A DNA stretch of 36,170 nucleotides. Origin: an uncultured Clostridia bacterium. GTDB taxonomy: Bacteria; Bacillota; Clostridia; TANB77; CAG-508. The notes beneath the pieces were generated by a model. The model saw only the letters and a list, made by a program, of their open reading frames with translations. It did no database searches and was not told where the DNA came from. Positions 23,715 to 32,015 of the stretch are shown here, one piece after another. The position numbers and the translations under genes are program-made. Position 1 is the stretch's first letter. The number at the start of each line of letters is the position of its first letter. The stretch lies in NCBI GenBank assembly GCA_947584125.1, contig CANPWI010000002.1:1-36170 (forward strand), given 5' to 3'.

Positions 23715-24110
23715 TTATATTTTTACAAAAATCAAGATATTTCGCGCTATAGTATATATTGCTAATATTACTGTCCATATTATTAAATAGTAAGGTTTAG
23801 GATATAACCACTTTGCTATATTTTTATTTGTTAATGTATTTATTATATATACAATGTCTGTGATTAATATGTATATAATGATTAAGAAAAAGACAGAGTG
23901 ATATTTAAATGCTTTAATAAAGTTACCTTGTAAAAAATTTATCACACATCTTGTTCCACCACAACTAGTACATAGTAATCCAAATTTTTCGTTTATCCAA
24001 CATTTTGGTATAAAGTTTATTAAATTTGTGTTAATTATAATTACAGTTAATATTCCTATTATTAAAAATACTAACTGTATTATAATCATTTTTTTGTATT
24101 CTTTTTTCAT
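23715..24110 (-). CDS. DUF2752 membrane protein
   Basis: A 131-residue protein with three or four transmembrane helices and the DUF2752 hallmark 'CTSCGGTRCVINFLQGNFIKAF' pattern: a CxxCGGTR motif followed by a helix ending in an aromatic 'KYHSVFF'. Family function is unknown; the conserved Cys and Arg suggest a catalytic or metal role but nothing proven. The ATG at 24110 was chosen because GGAG precedes it, whereas the ATG four codons earlier overlaps that site. It lies between the DUF6514-like and DUF4190 genes; DUF2752 and DUF4190 genes are often neighbours in Clostridia. Confidence 0.8.
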   Translation of the reverse strand: MKKEYKKMIIIQLVFLIIGILTVIIINTNLINFIPKCWINEKFGLLCTSCGGTRCVINFLQGNFIKAFKYHSVFFLIIIYILITDIVYIINTLTNKNIAKWLYPKPYYLIIWTVILAIYTIARNILIFVKI

Positions 24111-24127
24111 TTTATGCTCCATTTATT

Positions 24128-24409
24128 TTATATTTGTATATTAAAATCATCTATAACCTCTTTTAATGCAACTGGTGTTACTCTGTTTTTTATTAATTTT
24201 TCTAATATCATATTTATTGTTTCTTCATTGTTTGTTATATTTGTTACAATTTCACTTTCTTCTGTGTTATTTTTTGTAATTTCTATTCCATATTTTTTAC
24301 ATTCATTTTTTCGACTTATTTTATAGTATTTAATTTTTATTTCTCCAAATATACCATGTTGTATTAATTCATCTTTATGAATTAAACTTTCACCATAAAA
24401 AGTCTTCAT
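24128..24409 (-). CDS. DUF6514-like small protein
   Basis: A 93-residue soluble protein. The pattern 'KKYGIEITK' followed by 'ITNNEETINMILEKLIKNRVTPVALKEVIDDF' resembles DUF6514 proteins, which are common in Clostridia and have no known function. It has no signal or membrane helix. AGGAAGGGG precedes the ATG, and a good promoter lies 50 bases upstream. It is the first gene of the operon with DUF2752 and DUF4190. The family name is from memory of the pattern and should be read as probable. Confidence 0.7.
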   Translation of the reverse strand: MKTFYGESLIHKDELIQHGIFGEIKIKYYKISRKNECKKYGIEITKNNTEESEIVTNITNNEETINMILEKLIKNRVTPVALKEVIDDFNIQI

Positions 24410-24457
24410 TTCCCCTTCCTTTCTTATTTTATATTATTTTGCAAAAAAACATTTTCT

Positions 24458-24486
24458 ACTATATATAAATTTTAAAGAAAAATCAA
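24458..24486 (-). promoter_or_regulatory. Promoter of the DUF6514-DUF2752-DUF4190 operon
   Basis: The minus strand reads TTGATT (24486-24481), 17 bases, TATAGT (24463-24458). The remaining ~130 bases up to murG are featureless A/T. Confidence 0.7.
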
Positions 24487-24614
24487 GACTTTTTCATCGC
24501 ACAAAATTACAATAAAAACTTTTATTTGACAATTTTTGATTATGTTTTATTTATTATTACATATATTTAAAGTTTTGTTATAAAATTTTAATGTTTGAGA
24601 AATAATTTTGTAAC

Positions 24615-25733
24615 CTATTTTTCTAATAGTTTTAATATTTCTTTATATATTTTTTCTTCAACATTATCTTTATATATTTTTCTTGCGTTATTTCCCATCA
24701 TTTTTAATTTGTTTTTGTCAGCTATCATTTCGTTTATTTTATCATTTAATATTTGGCCATTTAATTCATCATTTTTTAATATACTTGCTGCATTAATATT
24801 TTCTAAAACTTTTGCATTATATTCTTGATGATTTTCTGATACATTTGGTAATGGTATAAAAATTGCAGGTTTTCCTAATGCTGATATTTCTGTAATTGTT
24901 AAAGCTCCGCTTCTTGCTACTACTAAATCTACTATGTTCATAATTTCTTCCATATTATATATATATGGAGTAATATAAAATCCTTTTATATTTTGTATAT
25001 TTATATTATCTTTTTCTAGTTCTTGTTTTATAATATCATATTGTTTTTGACCTGGTGCCCATATTACTTGATATTTTTCATTTTTATTTTCTTTTATAAT
25101 ATTGATTAATGAGTCATTTATTTTTTTTGCACCTTGACTTCCTCCAAATACTAATATAACTGGCATTTGGTCATTTAAATTTAGCTGTTTTAACTTATTT
25201 TTTCTTTCTTCATCTGAATATTTTATATTTTTTGATTTAATAGGATTTCCTGTTACTACTACTTTATCTTTTTGTTCTAGTCTATTTTTTGCTTCTTCAA
25301 ATCCTACTAAAATTTTGTCTACTTTTTTTGACAGCATTTTTACAGCTTTTCCTGGAAATGCATTACTTTCGTGTAATATTGTAGGTACATTGTATTTTTT
25401 TGCAGCTAATATTGTTGCACCGCATATATATCCGCCTGTTCCAATTACTATGTCTGGTTTGAATTCTTTTACTATTTTTTTTGCTTCTGATATTCCTCTA
25501 ACGGTTTTTATAATTCTTTTGAAATTCTCTATACTTATTTTTTTACTAAGACCATATGCTTCTATTGTTTTTAACTCATATCCTGCTCTTGGTACTAAGT
25601 CTTTTTCTAATCCTCTATTTGTTCCAATAAATATAATTTCTGATTCTTTTTGTTCTTGTTTTATTTTATTTGCAATTGCTACTCCTGGGTTTATATGTCC
25701 AGCAGTGCCTGCTGCTGCTATAATTACCTTCAT
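24615..25733 (-). CDS. murG: Lipid II synthase MurG (UDP-GlcNAc transferase)
   Basis: A 372-residue GT28 glycosyltransferase that adds GlcNAc to lipid I on the inner membrane face. Seen: the N-terminal glycine loop 'AAAGTAGHINPG', 'IGTGGYICGA', 'LHESNAFPGKA' (the HE-N site), the second-domain loop 'FGGSQGAKKIN' and 'SGALTITEISALGKPAIFIPLP' for UDP-GlcNAc binding. The ATG at 25733 is used because GGA lies at proper spacing; an ATG three codons earlier touches that site. Last gene of murE-mraY-ftsW-murG; a strong hairpin lies in its leader. No terminator was seen after it. Confidence 0.96.
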   Translation of the reverse strand: MKVIIAAAGTAGHINPGVAIANKIKQEQKESEIIFIGTNRGLEKDLVPRAGYELKTIEAYGLSKKISIENFKRIIKTVRGISEAKKIVKEFKPDIVIGTGGYICGATILAAKKYNVPTILHESNAFPGKAVKMLSKKVDKILVGFEEAKNRLEQKDKVVVTGNPIKSKNIKYSDEERKNKLKQLNLNDQMPVILVFGGSQGAKKINDSLINIIKENKNEKYQVIWAPGQKQYDIIKQELEKDNINIQNIKGFYITPYIYNMEEIMNIVDLVVARSGALTITEISALGKPAIFIPLPNVSENHQEYNAKVLENINAASILKNDELNGQILNDKINEMIADKNKLKMMGNNARKIYKDNVEEKIYKEILKLLEK

Positions 25734-25758
25734 TAATATCATTCCTTTTTTCTATTTT

Positions 25759-25790
25759 TATAGGGTCTGCATTTTTTTGCAAACCCTATA
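25759..25790 (-). other. Intergenic hairpin between ftsW/spoVE and murG
   Basis: A 13-bp stem (tatagggt.tgca type, one wobble pair) around a six-base loop. On the minus strand it is followed by AAAAATAG, not by T, so it is not a normal terminator of ftsW. It sits about 10 bases before the murG ribosome site and may act on mRNA stability or translation. Confidence 0.6.
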
Positions 25791-25809
25791 TTTAGTTATT
25801 TATATTTTT

Positions 25810-26937
25810 TTACCTTGCCTTGAAATATTTAATAATATTCCGTACTGAACAAAGTAATATAAGTAATGCTGTTCCTCCATAACTAAAGAATGGTAGTGGC
25901 ATACCTGTATTTGGTATTGATGATGTAACAACTGCTATATTAATAATTGCTTGAATTCCAACTTGTGCTGTTATTCCTACTGCAATTAAACTACCATTCA
26001 TATCTGGTGCTTTCATTGCAATAACAATACCTCTCCAGATAAATATAGCAAATAATATTATTACTGCTATACAACCTATAAATCCTAATTCTTCAGCTAA
26101 TACTGAAAATATAAAATCATTATGTGGTTCTGGTATGTATAAATATTTTTGTGTACTATTTCCAAGTCCTACTCCAAAAAGTCCTCCTGAACCAATAGCA
26201 TATAAACTTTGTATAATTTGCCATCCTGTACCTTGTGCATCTGCCCATGGATCCATAAATGATGTTATTCTTCCAATTCTAAATGCTCCTTCATCTGTAA
26301 ACTGTGCCATTAAAAATAATGCTATGCCTCCTAATACTGCTCCTATAACTCCAATTGTTGCAAAATATCTGAATTTTGAACCTGCCATAAGCATCATTAT
26401 AGATATTATTGCAATTATAACTAAAGATGCACTTAAGTGGTTTTGAACTCCTACTAATATTGCTATTATTATTAATACCCAAAAAAATGGTTTTATAAAT
26501 CCACCTTTAAGTGTTTTTAATTCATCTTTATGCTCTGTAAGGTATGCTGCTCCTGCTAAAATTAAAGCAATTTTTACAAGTTCTGATGGTTGAATAGTTG
26601 TAAATCCAAGATTTAACCATCTTGTTGCTCCATTTGCAGAATATCCAAGTTTTGGTATTTTTACTGCTAATAACAATATAATTGAAACAACATAGAATAG
26701 TTTATAAAATCTTTTGTATATTTTGTAATCTATTTTTGAAAATACTAACATTAGTATTATTCCTAAGACTGCACTTATTCCTTGTGTTTTTACATAGCTA
26801 TAACTATTTCCACTTTCAGCAAGTGATGATGGAGCACTTGCTGATAATACCATAATGATTCCTAATGATAACATTAATAAAACAGTAATAAATAGAATGA
26901 AATCAAACTGTTTTTCTGTTTCTTTTTTCTTTGTCAT
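25810..26937 (-). CDS. ftsW: SEDS-family peptidoglycan polymerase (FtsW/SpoVE)
   Basis: A 375-residue SEDS protein with ten hydrophobic segments; members polymerise lipid II into glycan strands with a partner class B PBP. Seen: 'GATRWLNLGFTTIQPSELVKIAL', 'GWQIIQSLYAIGSGGLFGVGLGNS', 'YIPEPHNDFIFSVLAEELGF' and 'TGMPLPFFSYGGTALL'. Because it lies between mraY and murG it corresponds to the SpoVE/FtsW position; in B. subtilis the copy at this place is SpoVE. Vegetative and sporulation roles cannot be separated here. GAGGGGG precedes the ATG, 15 bases after mraY. Confidence 0.92.
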   Translation of the reverse strand: MTKKKETEKQFDFILFITVLLMLSLGIIMVLSASAPSSLAESGNSYSYVKTQGISAVLGIILMLVFSKIDYKIYKRFYKLFYVVSIILLLAVKIPKLGYSANGATRWLNLGFTTIQPSELVKIALILAGAAYLTEHKDELKTLKGGFIKPFFWVLIIIAILVGVQNHLSASLVIIAIISIMMLMAGSKFRYFATIGVIGAVLGGIALFLMAQFTDEGAFRIGRITSFMDPWADAQGTGWQIIQSLYAIGSGGLFGVGLGNSTQKYLYIPEPHNDFIFSVLAEELGFIGCIAVIILFAIFIWRGIVIAMKAPDMNGSLIAVGITAQVGIQAIINIAVVTSSIPNTGMPLPFFSYGGTALLILLCSVRNIIKYFKAR

Positions 26938-26952
26938 TTGGTATTTCCCCCT

Positions 26953-27930
26953 CTATATAATATTTAGTCCTATAATACATAATATTAATGTAATTATACT
27001 AAATACAGATACAATCTGGCCTTCTCTCCAACCTGATAATTCAAAATGATGATGTATTGGTGCCATTTTGAACATTCGATTTCCTGTTTTCTTAAAGTAT
27101 ATAACTTGAAGCATTACAGATATAGTTTCAATAACTGGTACAAAGGCGATTACTAATAATATAAGTGGCATTTTTAGGTATAATGATATTCCTACTATTG
27201 CACCTCCTAATAGTAATGAACCTGTATCTCCCATAAATACTTTTGCTGGATGTAAATTGAATAATAAAAATCCTAAACAAGCTCCACTTAGTATACTACC
27301 AAATATTGATACTTCTTGTATATTAAATATAATTCCAATTACAGTTAAACATGTTATAATAATCATACATACAGTGGTAGATAATCCATCTATTCCATCT
27401 GTTAAATTTACTGCATTTGTAGTTCCAAGCATTATAAATATTGCTGCTGGAATATAAAACCACAAAGGTAAATCTATGTATATTTTTAAAATTGGTATGT
27501 ATGTTTGTGTACCAAGCTGTGTTCCTTTTATTAAATATATAACATACATAACAGAAATCATTAATAATCCTAGCATTTTATATGCTGGCTTTAAGCCTTT
27601 TGTATCTCTTAATACTAGCTTTATAAAATCATCTATAAATCCAATAATTCCAAAACCAACAGTTACAAGTAATAATGGAACAATTTGTTTTGCGATATCT
27701 CCTTTATCTGTTGAATAATATATACAGGCGAGTATTGTCATTATAATACTTACTATAATAATTATTATTCCTCCCATAGTTGGTGTTCCTTGTTTTTTCA
27801 AATGTGATTTTGGTCCATCTTCTCTTTCTATCTGTCCAACTTTAAGTCTTTTTAGGATTGGTATTACTAATAAAGAAGTTATAACAGTTACAATAAATGA
27901 TGCTAGTAATATTTTCACTTGAAAATTCAC
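26953..27930 (-). CDS. mraY: Phospho-MurNAc-pentapeptide transferase MraY
   Basis: A 325-residue, ten-helix enzyme that makes lipid I from UDP-MurNAc-pentapeptide and undecaprenyl phosphate. Seen: 'GTPTMGGIIII', the metal/active Asp motifs 'GFIDDFIKL' and 'NLTDGIDGLS', 'FMGDTGSLLLGG' and the 'MAPIHHHFELSGW' histidines. The start is GTG at 27930: GGGG lies seven bases before it, inside the end of murE, whose stop is separated by one base. That tight junction suggests translational coupling. Confidence 0.97.
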   Translation of the reverse strand: MNFQVKILLASFIVTVITSLLVIPILKRLKVGQIEREDGPKSHLKKQGTPTMGGIIIIIVSIIMTILACIYYSTDKGDIAKQIVPLLLVTVGFGIIGFIDDFIKLVLRDTKGLKPAYKMLGLLMISVMYVIYLIKGTQLGTQTYIPILKIYIDLPLWFYIPAAIFIMLGTTNAVNLTDGIDGLSTTVCMIIITCLTVIGIIFNIQEVSIFGSILSGACLGFLLFNLHPAKVFMGDTGSLLLGGAIVGISLYLKMPLILLVIAFVPVIETISVMLQVIYFKKTGNRMFKMAPIHHHFELSGWREGQIVSVFSIITLILCIIGLNII

Positions 27931-27931
27931 A

Positions 27932-29407
27932 TTATTTCCCCATTTCTTCTATAATCTTGCGTACAATTTCTCTTTCGTCAAAAGGATATGTTTTATGATT
28001 AATTTCTTGATATGGCTCATGTCCTTTTCCTGCAAGAACTATAATATCTCTTTTATTAGCTATTTCTATAGCATGTTTAATAGCTTCAACTCTATCTACT
28101 ATACATATATATTTTCCTTTTGTCTTTTTTATACCTTCTTCTATTTCTTTTACAATTTCATCTGGATTTTCTGTTCTTGGATTATCTGATGTTATTATTG
28201 TGTAATCAGCAATTTTTCCTGATATTGCACCCATAATTGGTCTTTTTGTTCTATCTCTATCTCCTCCACATCCAAATAAGCTTATAACTCTGCCTTTTGT
28301 ATAAGATTTTACAGCTTGTAAAATATTTTCTAAGCTTTCTGGTGAATGTGCGTAATCTATCATTATTGTTAATTCTTTTTTATTATCTACAAGTTCACTT
28401 CTTCCTGGAACTCTAACCTCTAGCAATGCTTCTTTTATTACATCTGGGGTTGCTCCTAATTTTTCTGTAACAGCTATTGCTGCAAGTGAATTATAAACAC
28501 TAAATCTTCCTGGAATTCCTACTTTAACTCTTTCATTTTTTCCTGATAGTTTAACTTTGAAATCAACATAGGAATTTGTTATTGTTATATCTTTTGCTAA
28601 TAATGCACAGAAATTGTCAATACCATAGGTACTAATTTCACATGGAAATTGCATTTTTGATACTTTTGCACCATGTATATCGTCTACATTTGTAAATCCA
28701 TATTTGCACATATTAAATAATTTTAATTTTGATTCAAAATAATCTTTCATGTCTGGGTGTTCTTTTTCACTAATATGGTCTTCTGAAAAGTTTGTAAATA
28801 CACCTATATAAAATTCACATCCTGCTACTCTATCTAATTTTAAGCTTTGTGATGATACCTCCATAATTGCTATTTCTACACCACTATCTACCATTTCTGC
28901 AAGTGTTTTTTGTAATTTTACACTTTCTGGGGTAGTTCTTGCTGAGTCCTCTATTCTTTTTCCATTTATATATGTAGCTATTGTTCCTATTAATCCTACT
29001 TTTTTACCTTGTTTTTCTAGAATATTTTTTATCATAAATGTAGTAGTAGTTTTTCCTTTTGTTCCTGTTACACCTATTAATTTTAATTTTTTTGATGGAT
29101 TTCCATAAAAATTACATGCGCATATTGCTAGAGCATATCTAGTATTTTCTGCAACTAATAATGTAATATCTTCTGGTATATTTAGTGTTCTGAAATCAAA
29201 TCCTTTTTCCATCATTACAACTTTTGCACCATTTTCTATTGCATTTATTATATAGTTATGTCCGTCTGTATCAAATCCTTTTATTGCTACAAACATTCCA
29301 TTTTCTTTTATTTCTCTAGAATCACTTTCTAAATTTTCTATATCTATATCTAAATTTCCTTTTGCCTTTATTCCTTCTAATCCACTTAAAATGTTTTTTA
29401 ATTGCAT
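27932..29407 (-). CDS. murE: UDP-MurNAc-tripeptide synthetase MurE, probably meso-DAP-adding
   Basis: A 491-residue Mur ligase adding the third residue of the stem peptide. Seen: N-terminal UDP-MurNAc domain (to ~105), ATP loop GTKGKTT at 115-121, 'TPESVKLQKTLAEM', the carbamylated-Lys region 'YFESKLKLF' (K227), 'DYAHSPESL', and the amino-acid selector DNPR at 408-411 ('SDNPRTENP'). DNPR marks enzymes using meso-diaminopimelate rather than lysine. It leads murE-mraY-ftsW-murG and has its own promoter; murF and murD, normally between these genes, are absent. Confidence 0.96.
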   Translation of the reverse strand: MQLKNILSGLEGIKAKGNLDIDIENLESDSREIKENGMFVAIKGFDTDGHNYIINAIENGAKVVMMEKGFDFRTLNIPEDITLLVAENTRYALAICACNFYGNPSKKLKLIGVTGTKGKTTTTFMIKNILEKQGKKVGLIGTIATYINGKRIEDSARTTPESVKLQKTLAEMVDSGVEIAIMEVSSQSLKLDRVAGCEFYIGVFTNFSEDHISEKEHPDMKDYFESKLKLFNMCKYGFTNVDDIHGAKVSKMQFPCEISTYGIDNFCALLAKDITITNSYVDFKVKLSGKNERVKVGIPGRFSVYNSLAAIAVTEKLGATPDVIKEALLEVRVPGRSELVDNKKELTIMIDYAHSPESLENILQAVKSYTKGRVISLFGCGGDRDRTKRPIMGAISGKIADYTIITSDNPRTENPDEIVKEIEEGIKKTKGKYICIVDRVEAIKHAIEIANKRDIIVLAGKGHEPYQEINHKTYPFDEREIVRKIIEEMGK

Positions 29408-29439
29408 TAGCTTTTCCCCCTTATGTATGTTTTTTATAC

Positions 29440-29468
29440 ATTATATAACTATTTTTTTTATTTGTAAA
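29440..29468 (-). promoter_or_regulatory. Promoter of murE-mraY-ftsW-murG
   Basis: The minus strand reads TTTACA (29468-29463), 17 bases, TATAAT (29445-29440), about 32 bases before the murE start. Confidence 0.75.
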
Positions 29469-29543
29469 TACATATTTTCCTTATTATATTATATAAGTTT
29501 ATATATATATTTATTACATTAAATCTTTTATATTTATTTGCGC

Positions 29544-29572
29544 TTGTTTATGTAATTTTTTTATGGTATAAT
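29544..29572 (+). promoter_or_regulatory. Promoter of the 29610 gene
   Basis: TTGTTT (29544-29549), 17 bases, TATAAT (29567-29572), preceded by TATGG. It is divergent from the murE promoter 75 bases away. Confidence 0.75.
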
Positions 29573-29609
29573 ATATTTATGTGGTTATTATTTTAAGGAG
29601 GAAATTAAT

Positions 29610-29936
29610 ATGGGAAATAATAAAAAAGTAAGTTCAGCTCGTCAGAAATATTCTTTTAGAGAAGAAGAACCTAAAAAAAATCTAACTAATGTAGAAGCTA
29701 CTGCTCTATTAAGAAAGGTTCAAAATGATCAATATATTGAAGAAACTTCTCAAAAAATCAATAAATATCTTATGACAGCTAACAACAGAAATCTTCCAAA
29801 AGATGCTAGATTAAAAGCTCATGAAAATGCTCAAAAAGTTTTTCGTTCAATAACTTCTACTAAAATTTTAGATGCAGTAGTTCATAGAGTTAAATCATTA
29901 CAAGAACAAAATAAAAAAGAACAAGATGAACGATAA
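29610..29936 (+). CDS. Charged soluble protein of unknown function
   Basis: A 108-residue protein that I do not recognise. It is hydrophilic and helical, with a Ser/Lys-rich start, 'NLTNVEATALLRKVQNDQYIEETSQKI' in the first half, and 'ARLKAHENAQKVFRSITSTKILD' in the second, ending in a Lys/Glu/Gln tail. There is no membrane segment. A strong promoter, an AAGGAGG site and a solid terminator show it is a well-expressed single gene. It is divergent from murE and convergent with clpX, which gives no functional link. Confidence 0.8.
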   Translation: MGNNKKVSSARQKYSFREEEPKKNLTNVEATALLRKVQNDQYIEETSQKINKYLMTANNRNLPKDARLKAHENAQKVFRSITSTKILDAVVHRVKSLQEQNKKEQDER

Positions 29937-29953
29937 TTATTAATCGTTCATCT
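29924..29953. terminator. Shared convergent terminator of the 29610 gene and clpX
   Basis: A perfect 11-bp stem (agatgaacgat / atcgttcatct) with an eight-base loop; TTTCTTTTT follows on the plus strand and TTGTTCTTTTTT on the minus strand. It overlaps the end of the plus-strand gene. Confidence 0.85.
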
Positions 29954-29960
29954 TTTCTTT

Positions 29961-31274
29961 TTATGCTGTTTCTGTTTTGTTTTTTGCTTCTGTTTTTACT
30001 TTTCTAACTTTTGTTTCTGTTTTTTTAGTTTCATCAATTTCTAAAATTGGCTTTGTTCCTTGACTTACTGTTTCTTTTGTTATTGTACATTTTACTATTT
30101 TTGGATTTGATGGAACTTCATACATTATATCTCTCATAATATCTTCAATTATTGAGCGAAGGCCTCTTGCTCCTGTATTTCTTTCTATAGCTTTATCTAC
30201 TATAAGTTCTAATGCTTCCTTTTCAAATTCAAGTTCAACATCATCTAACTCTAATAATTTTTTATATTGTTTTACTAGTGCATTTTTAGGTTCAGTTACA
30301 ATTTTTATTAGTGTTTCTTTATCTAATTCTCTTAATGTTGTAATTATAGGTAATCTTCCTACAAATTCTGGAATAAGACCAAATTTTAATAAATCTTGTG
30401 GCAATAATTCTTCATATATTTTATATTTATCAACTGATTTTTTACTTTCAATTTTGGTTCCAAAACCAATTGCTTTTTTTCCTATTCTATCATTAATTAT
30501 ATTGCTTAAACCTTCAAAAGCTCCACCACAAATAAATAAGATATTTTCTGTATTTATTTGTATTAACTCTTGATGTGGATGTTTTCTTCCGCCTTGTGGA
30601 GGAACAGATGCTATTGTTCCTTCAACTATTTTTAATAATGCTTGTTGTACACCTTCTCCACTAACATCTCTTGTTATTGATGGATTTTCAGATTTTCTTG
30701 TTATTTTATCTATTTCGTCTATATATATAATTCCTCTTTCTGCTTGTTCTACATTATAATCTGCAGCTTGAATTAGCTTTAATAATATATTTTCAACATC
30801 TTCTCCAACATATCCAGCTTCTGTTAGTGTTGTTGCATCTGCTATTGCAAATGGAACATTTAATATTTTTGCAAGTGTTTGTGCAAGTAGAGTTTTTCCA
30901 CATCCAGTAGGTCCAAGTAATAAAACATTACTTTTTTGTATTTCTACATCATCCATTTTTTCTTTGTTGTTAATTCTTTTATAATGATTATATACTGCTA
31001 CAGATAAAGTTTTTTTGGCGTCTTCTTGACCAATTACATATTGGTCTAATATGCCTTTTATCTGCTCTGGATTTGGTAGTTCGTCTAATTTGTCAATAGT
31101 GTATTTTATTTCATCTTCATCATAATATTCGTCATCAACAATGTTTTTACATAAACTAATACATTCATTACAAATATATACTCCTGGTCCTGCTACAATT
31201 CTTTTTACAGTATCTTGTGCTTTTCCACAAAAAGAACATCTTATATTTTTGTTGTTCTCACTTTTTTTTTGCAT
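29961..31274 (-). CDS. clpX: ATP-dependent Clp protease ATP-binding subunit ClpX
   Basis: A 437-residue AAA+ unfoldase that feeds substrates to ClpP. Seen: a zinc-binding domain with C13, C16, C35, C38; Walker A GPTGCGKT at 121-128; 'GYVGEDVENILLKL' pore loop; Walker B 'GIIYIDEIDKI'; 'FICGGAFEGL'; sensor region 'RNTGARGLRSI'. After the usual end it has an extra Lys/Thr/Glu tail of about 20 residues ('KKTETKVRKVKTEAKNKTET'). GGAGGC precedes the ATG; it lies 42 bases after clpP in tig-clpP-clpX. Confidence 0.97.
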   Translation of the reverse strand: MQKKSENNKNIRCSFCGKAQDTVKRIVAGPGVYICNECISLCKNIVDDEYYDEDEIKYTIDKLDELPNPEQIKGILDQYVIGQEDAKKTLSVAVYNHYKRINNKEKMDDVEIQKSNVLLLGPTGCGKTLLAQTLAKILNVPFAIADATTLTEAGYVGEDVENILLKLIQAADYNVEQAERGIIYIDEIDKITRKSENPSITRDVSGEGVQQALLKIVEGTIASVPPQGGRKHPHQELIQINTENILFICGGAFEGLSNIINDRIGKKAIGFGTKIESKKSVDKYKIYEELLPQDLLKFGLIPEFVGRLPIITTLRELDKETLIKIVTEPKNALVKQYKKLLELDDVELEFEKEALELIVDKAIERNTGARGLRSIIEDIMRDIMYEVPSNPKIVKCTITKETVSQGTKPILEIDETKKTETKVRKVKTEAKNKTETA

Positions 31275-31316
31275 TTCTGCCTCCTTATATTTTATAATTC
31301 TTCAGTTCTTAATTTA

Positions 31317-31919
31317 TTATATTCTTTTATCTAATATTCCATCTATTAAACCATAATCTAAAGCTTCTTTTGCTGTCATATAATGGTCTCTTTCTGTATC
31401 TTTTTCTATTTGTTCTAGTGTTTGACCTGTTCTTTCACTTAATATTCTATTCATTTTTTCTCTTGTTCTTACCATGTGTTCTGCATGAATTTTAATTTCT
31501 GTTGTTTGACCAGAAATTCCATTTCCACCAATTAATGGTTGATGAATTAATATTTCAGCATTTGGTGTTGCAAATCTTTTTCCTTTTTCTCCTGCAGATA
31601 GAAGAAATGCTCCCATACTTGCTGCCATACCAATACAAATTGTTGATACTGGGCATTTTATGTAGTTCATTGTATCATAAATTGCCATACCATCTGTAAT
31701 AGAACCTCCTGGGCTATTAATATAAAAATAAATTTCTTTATCTGGATCCTCTGACTCTAAAAATAACATTTGAGCAACTACCAAACTTGCTGTTGTTTGG
31801 TTAACATCTTCACTTAAAAATATTATTCTATCTTTTAATAAACGAGAGAATATATCATAAGATCTTTCTCCTTTGCTTGTTTGTTCAACAACATAAGGTA
31901 CTAAACTATTTTCTAACAT
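31317..31919 (-). CDS. clpP: ATP-dependent Clp protease proteolytic subunit ClpP
   Basis: A 200-residue serine protease forming the barrel that works with ClpX. Seen: the N-terminal 'LVPYVVEQTSKGERSYDIFS', 'YINSPGGSITDGMAIYDTM', the nucleophile S101 in 'GMAASMGAF', H126 in 'ILIHQPL', and the Asp near 174 in 'EKDTERDHYM'. It is full-length with no long propeptide. AAGGAGG precedes the ATG. Central gene of tig-clpP-clpX; the preceding 97-base gap holds a long-loop hairpin. Confidence 0.97.
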   Translation of the reverse strand: MLENSLVPYVVEQTSKGERSYDIFSRLLKDRIIFLSEDVNQTTASLVVAQMLFLESEDPDKEIYFYINSPGGSITDGMAIYDTMNYIKCPVSTICIGMAASMGAFLLSAGEKGKRFATPNAEILIHQPLIGGNGISGQTTEIKIHAEHMVRTREKMNRILSERTGQTLEQIEKDTERDHYMTAKEALDYGLIDGILDKRI

Positions 31920-31952
31920 ACTATTTCCTCCTTGATTTTATATATTAAATAA

Positions 31953-32009
31953 GTCTAGCTTTTTCTACCAATGTTAATTTTATTTATTTTGGGACTAGAA
32001 AAGCTAGAC
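31953..32009 (-). other. Long-loop hairpin between tig and clpP
   Basis: 14-15-base arms (gtctagcttttcta and tagaaaaagctagac, one bulged A) enclose a 28-base loop in the tig-clpP gap. TTATTTAATA follows on the minus strand, weaker than a standard terminator tail. It may partly end tig transcripts or set their stability. Confidence 0.55.
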
Positions 32010-32015
32010 ATTTTT

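Noticed and set aside
25759..25790. A rho-independent terminator between ftsW and murG
   Set aside because: The minus-strand sequence after the stem is A-rich, and the genes are a normal co-transcribed pair.
26291..26482. A 63-codon minus-strand frame inside ftsW
   Set aside because: It is an alternative reading of the ftsW strand, without a start signal, fully inside a conserved gene.
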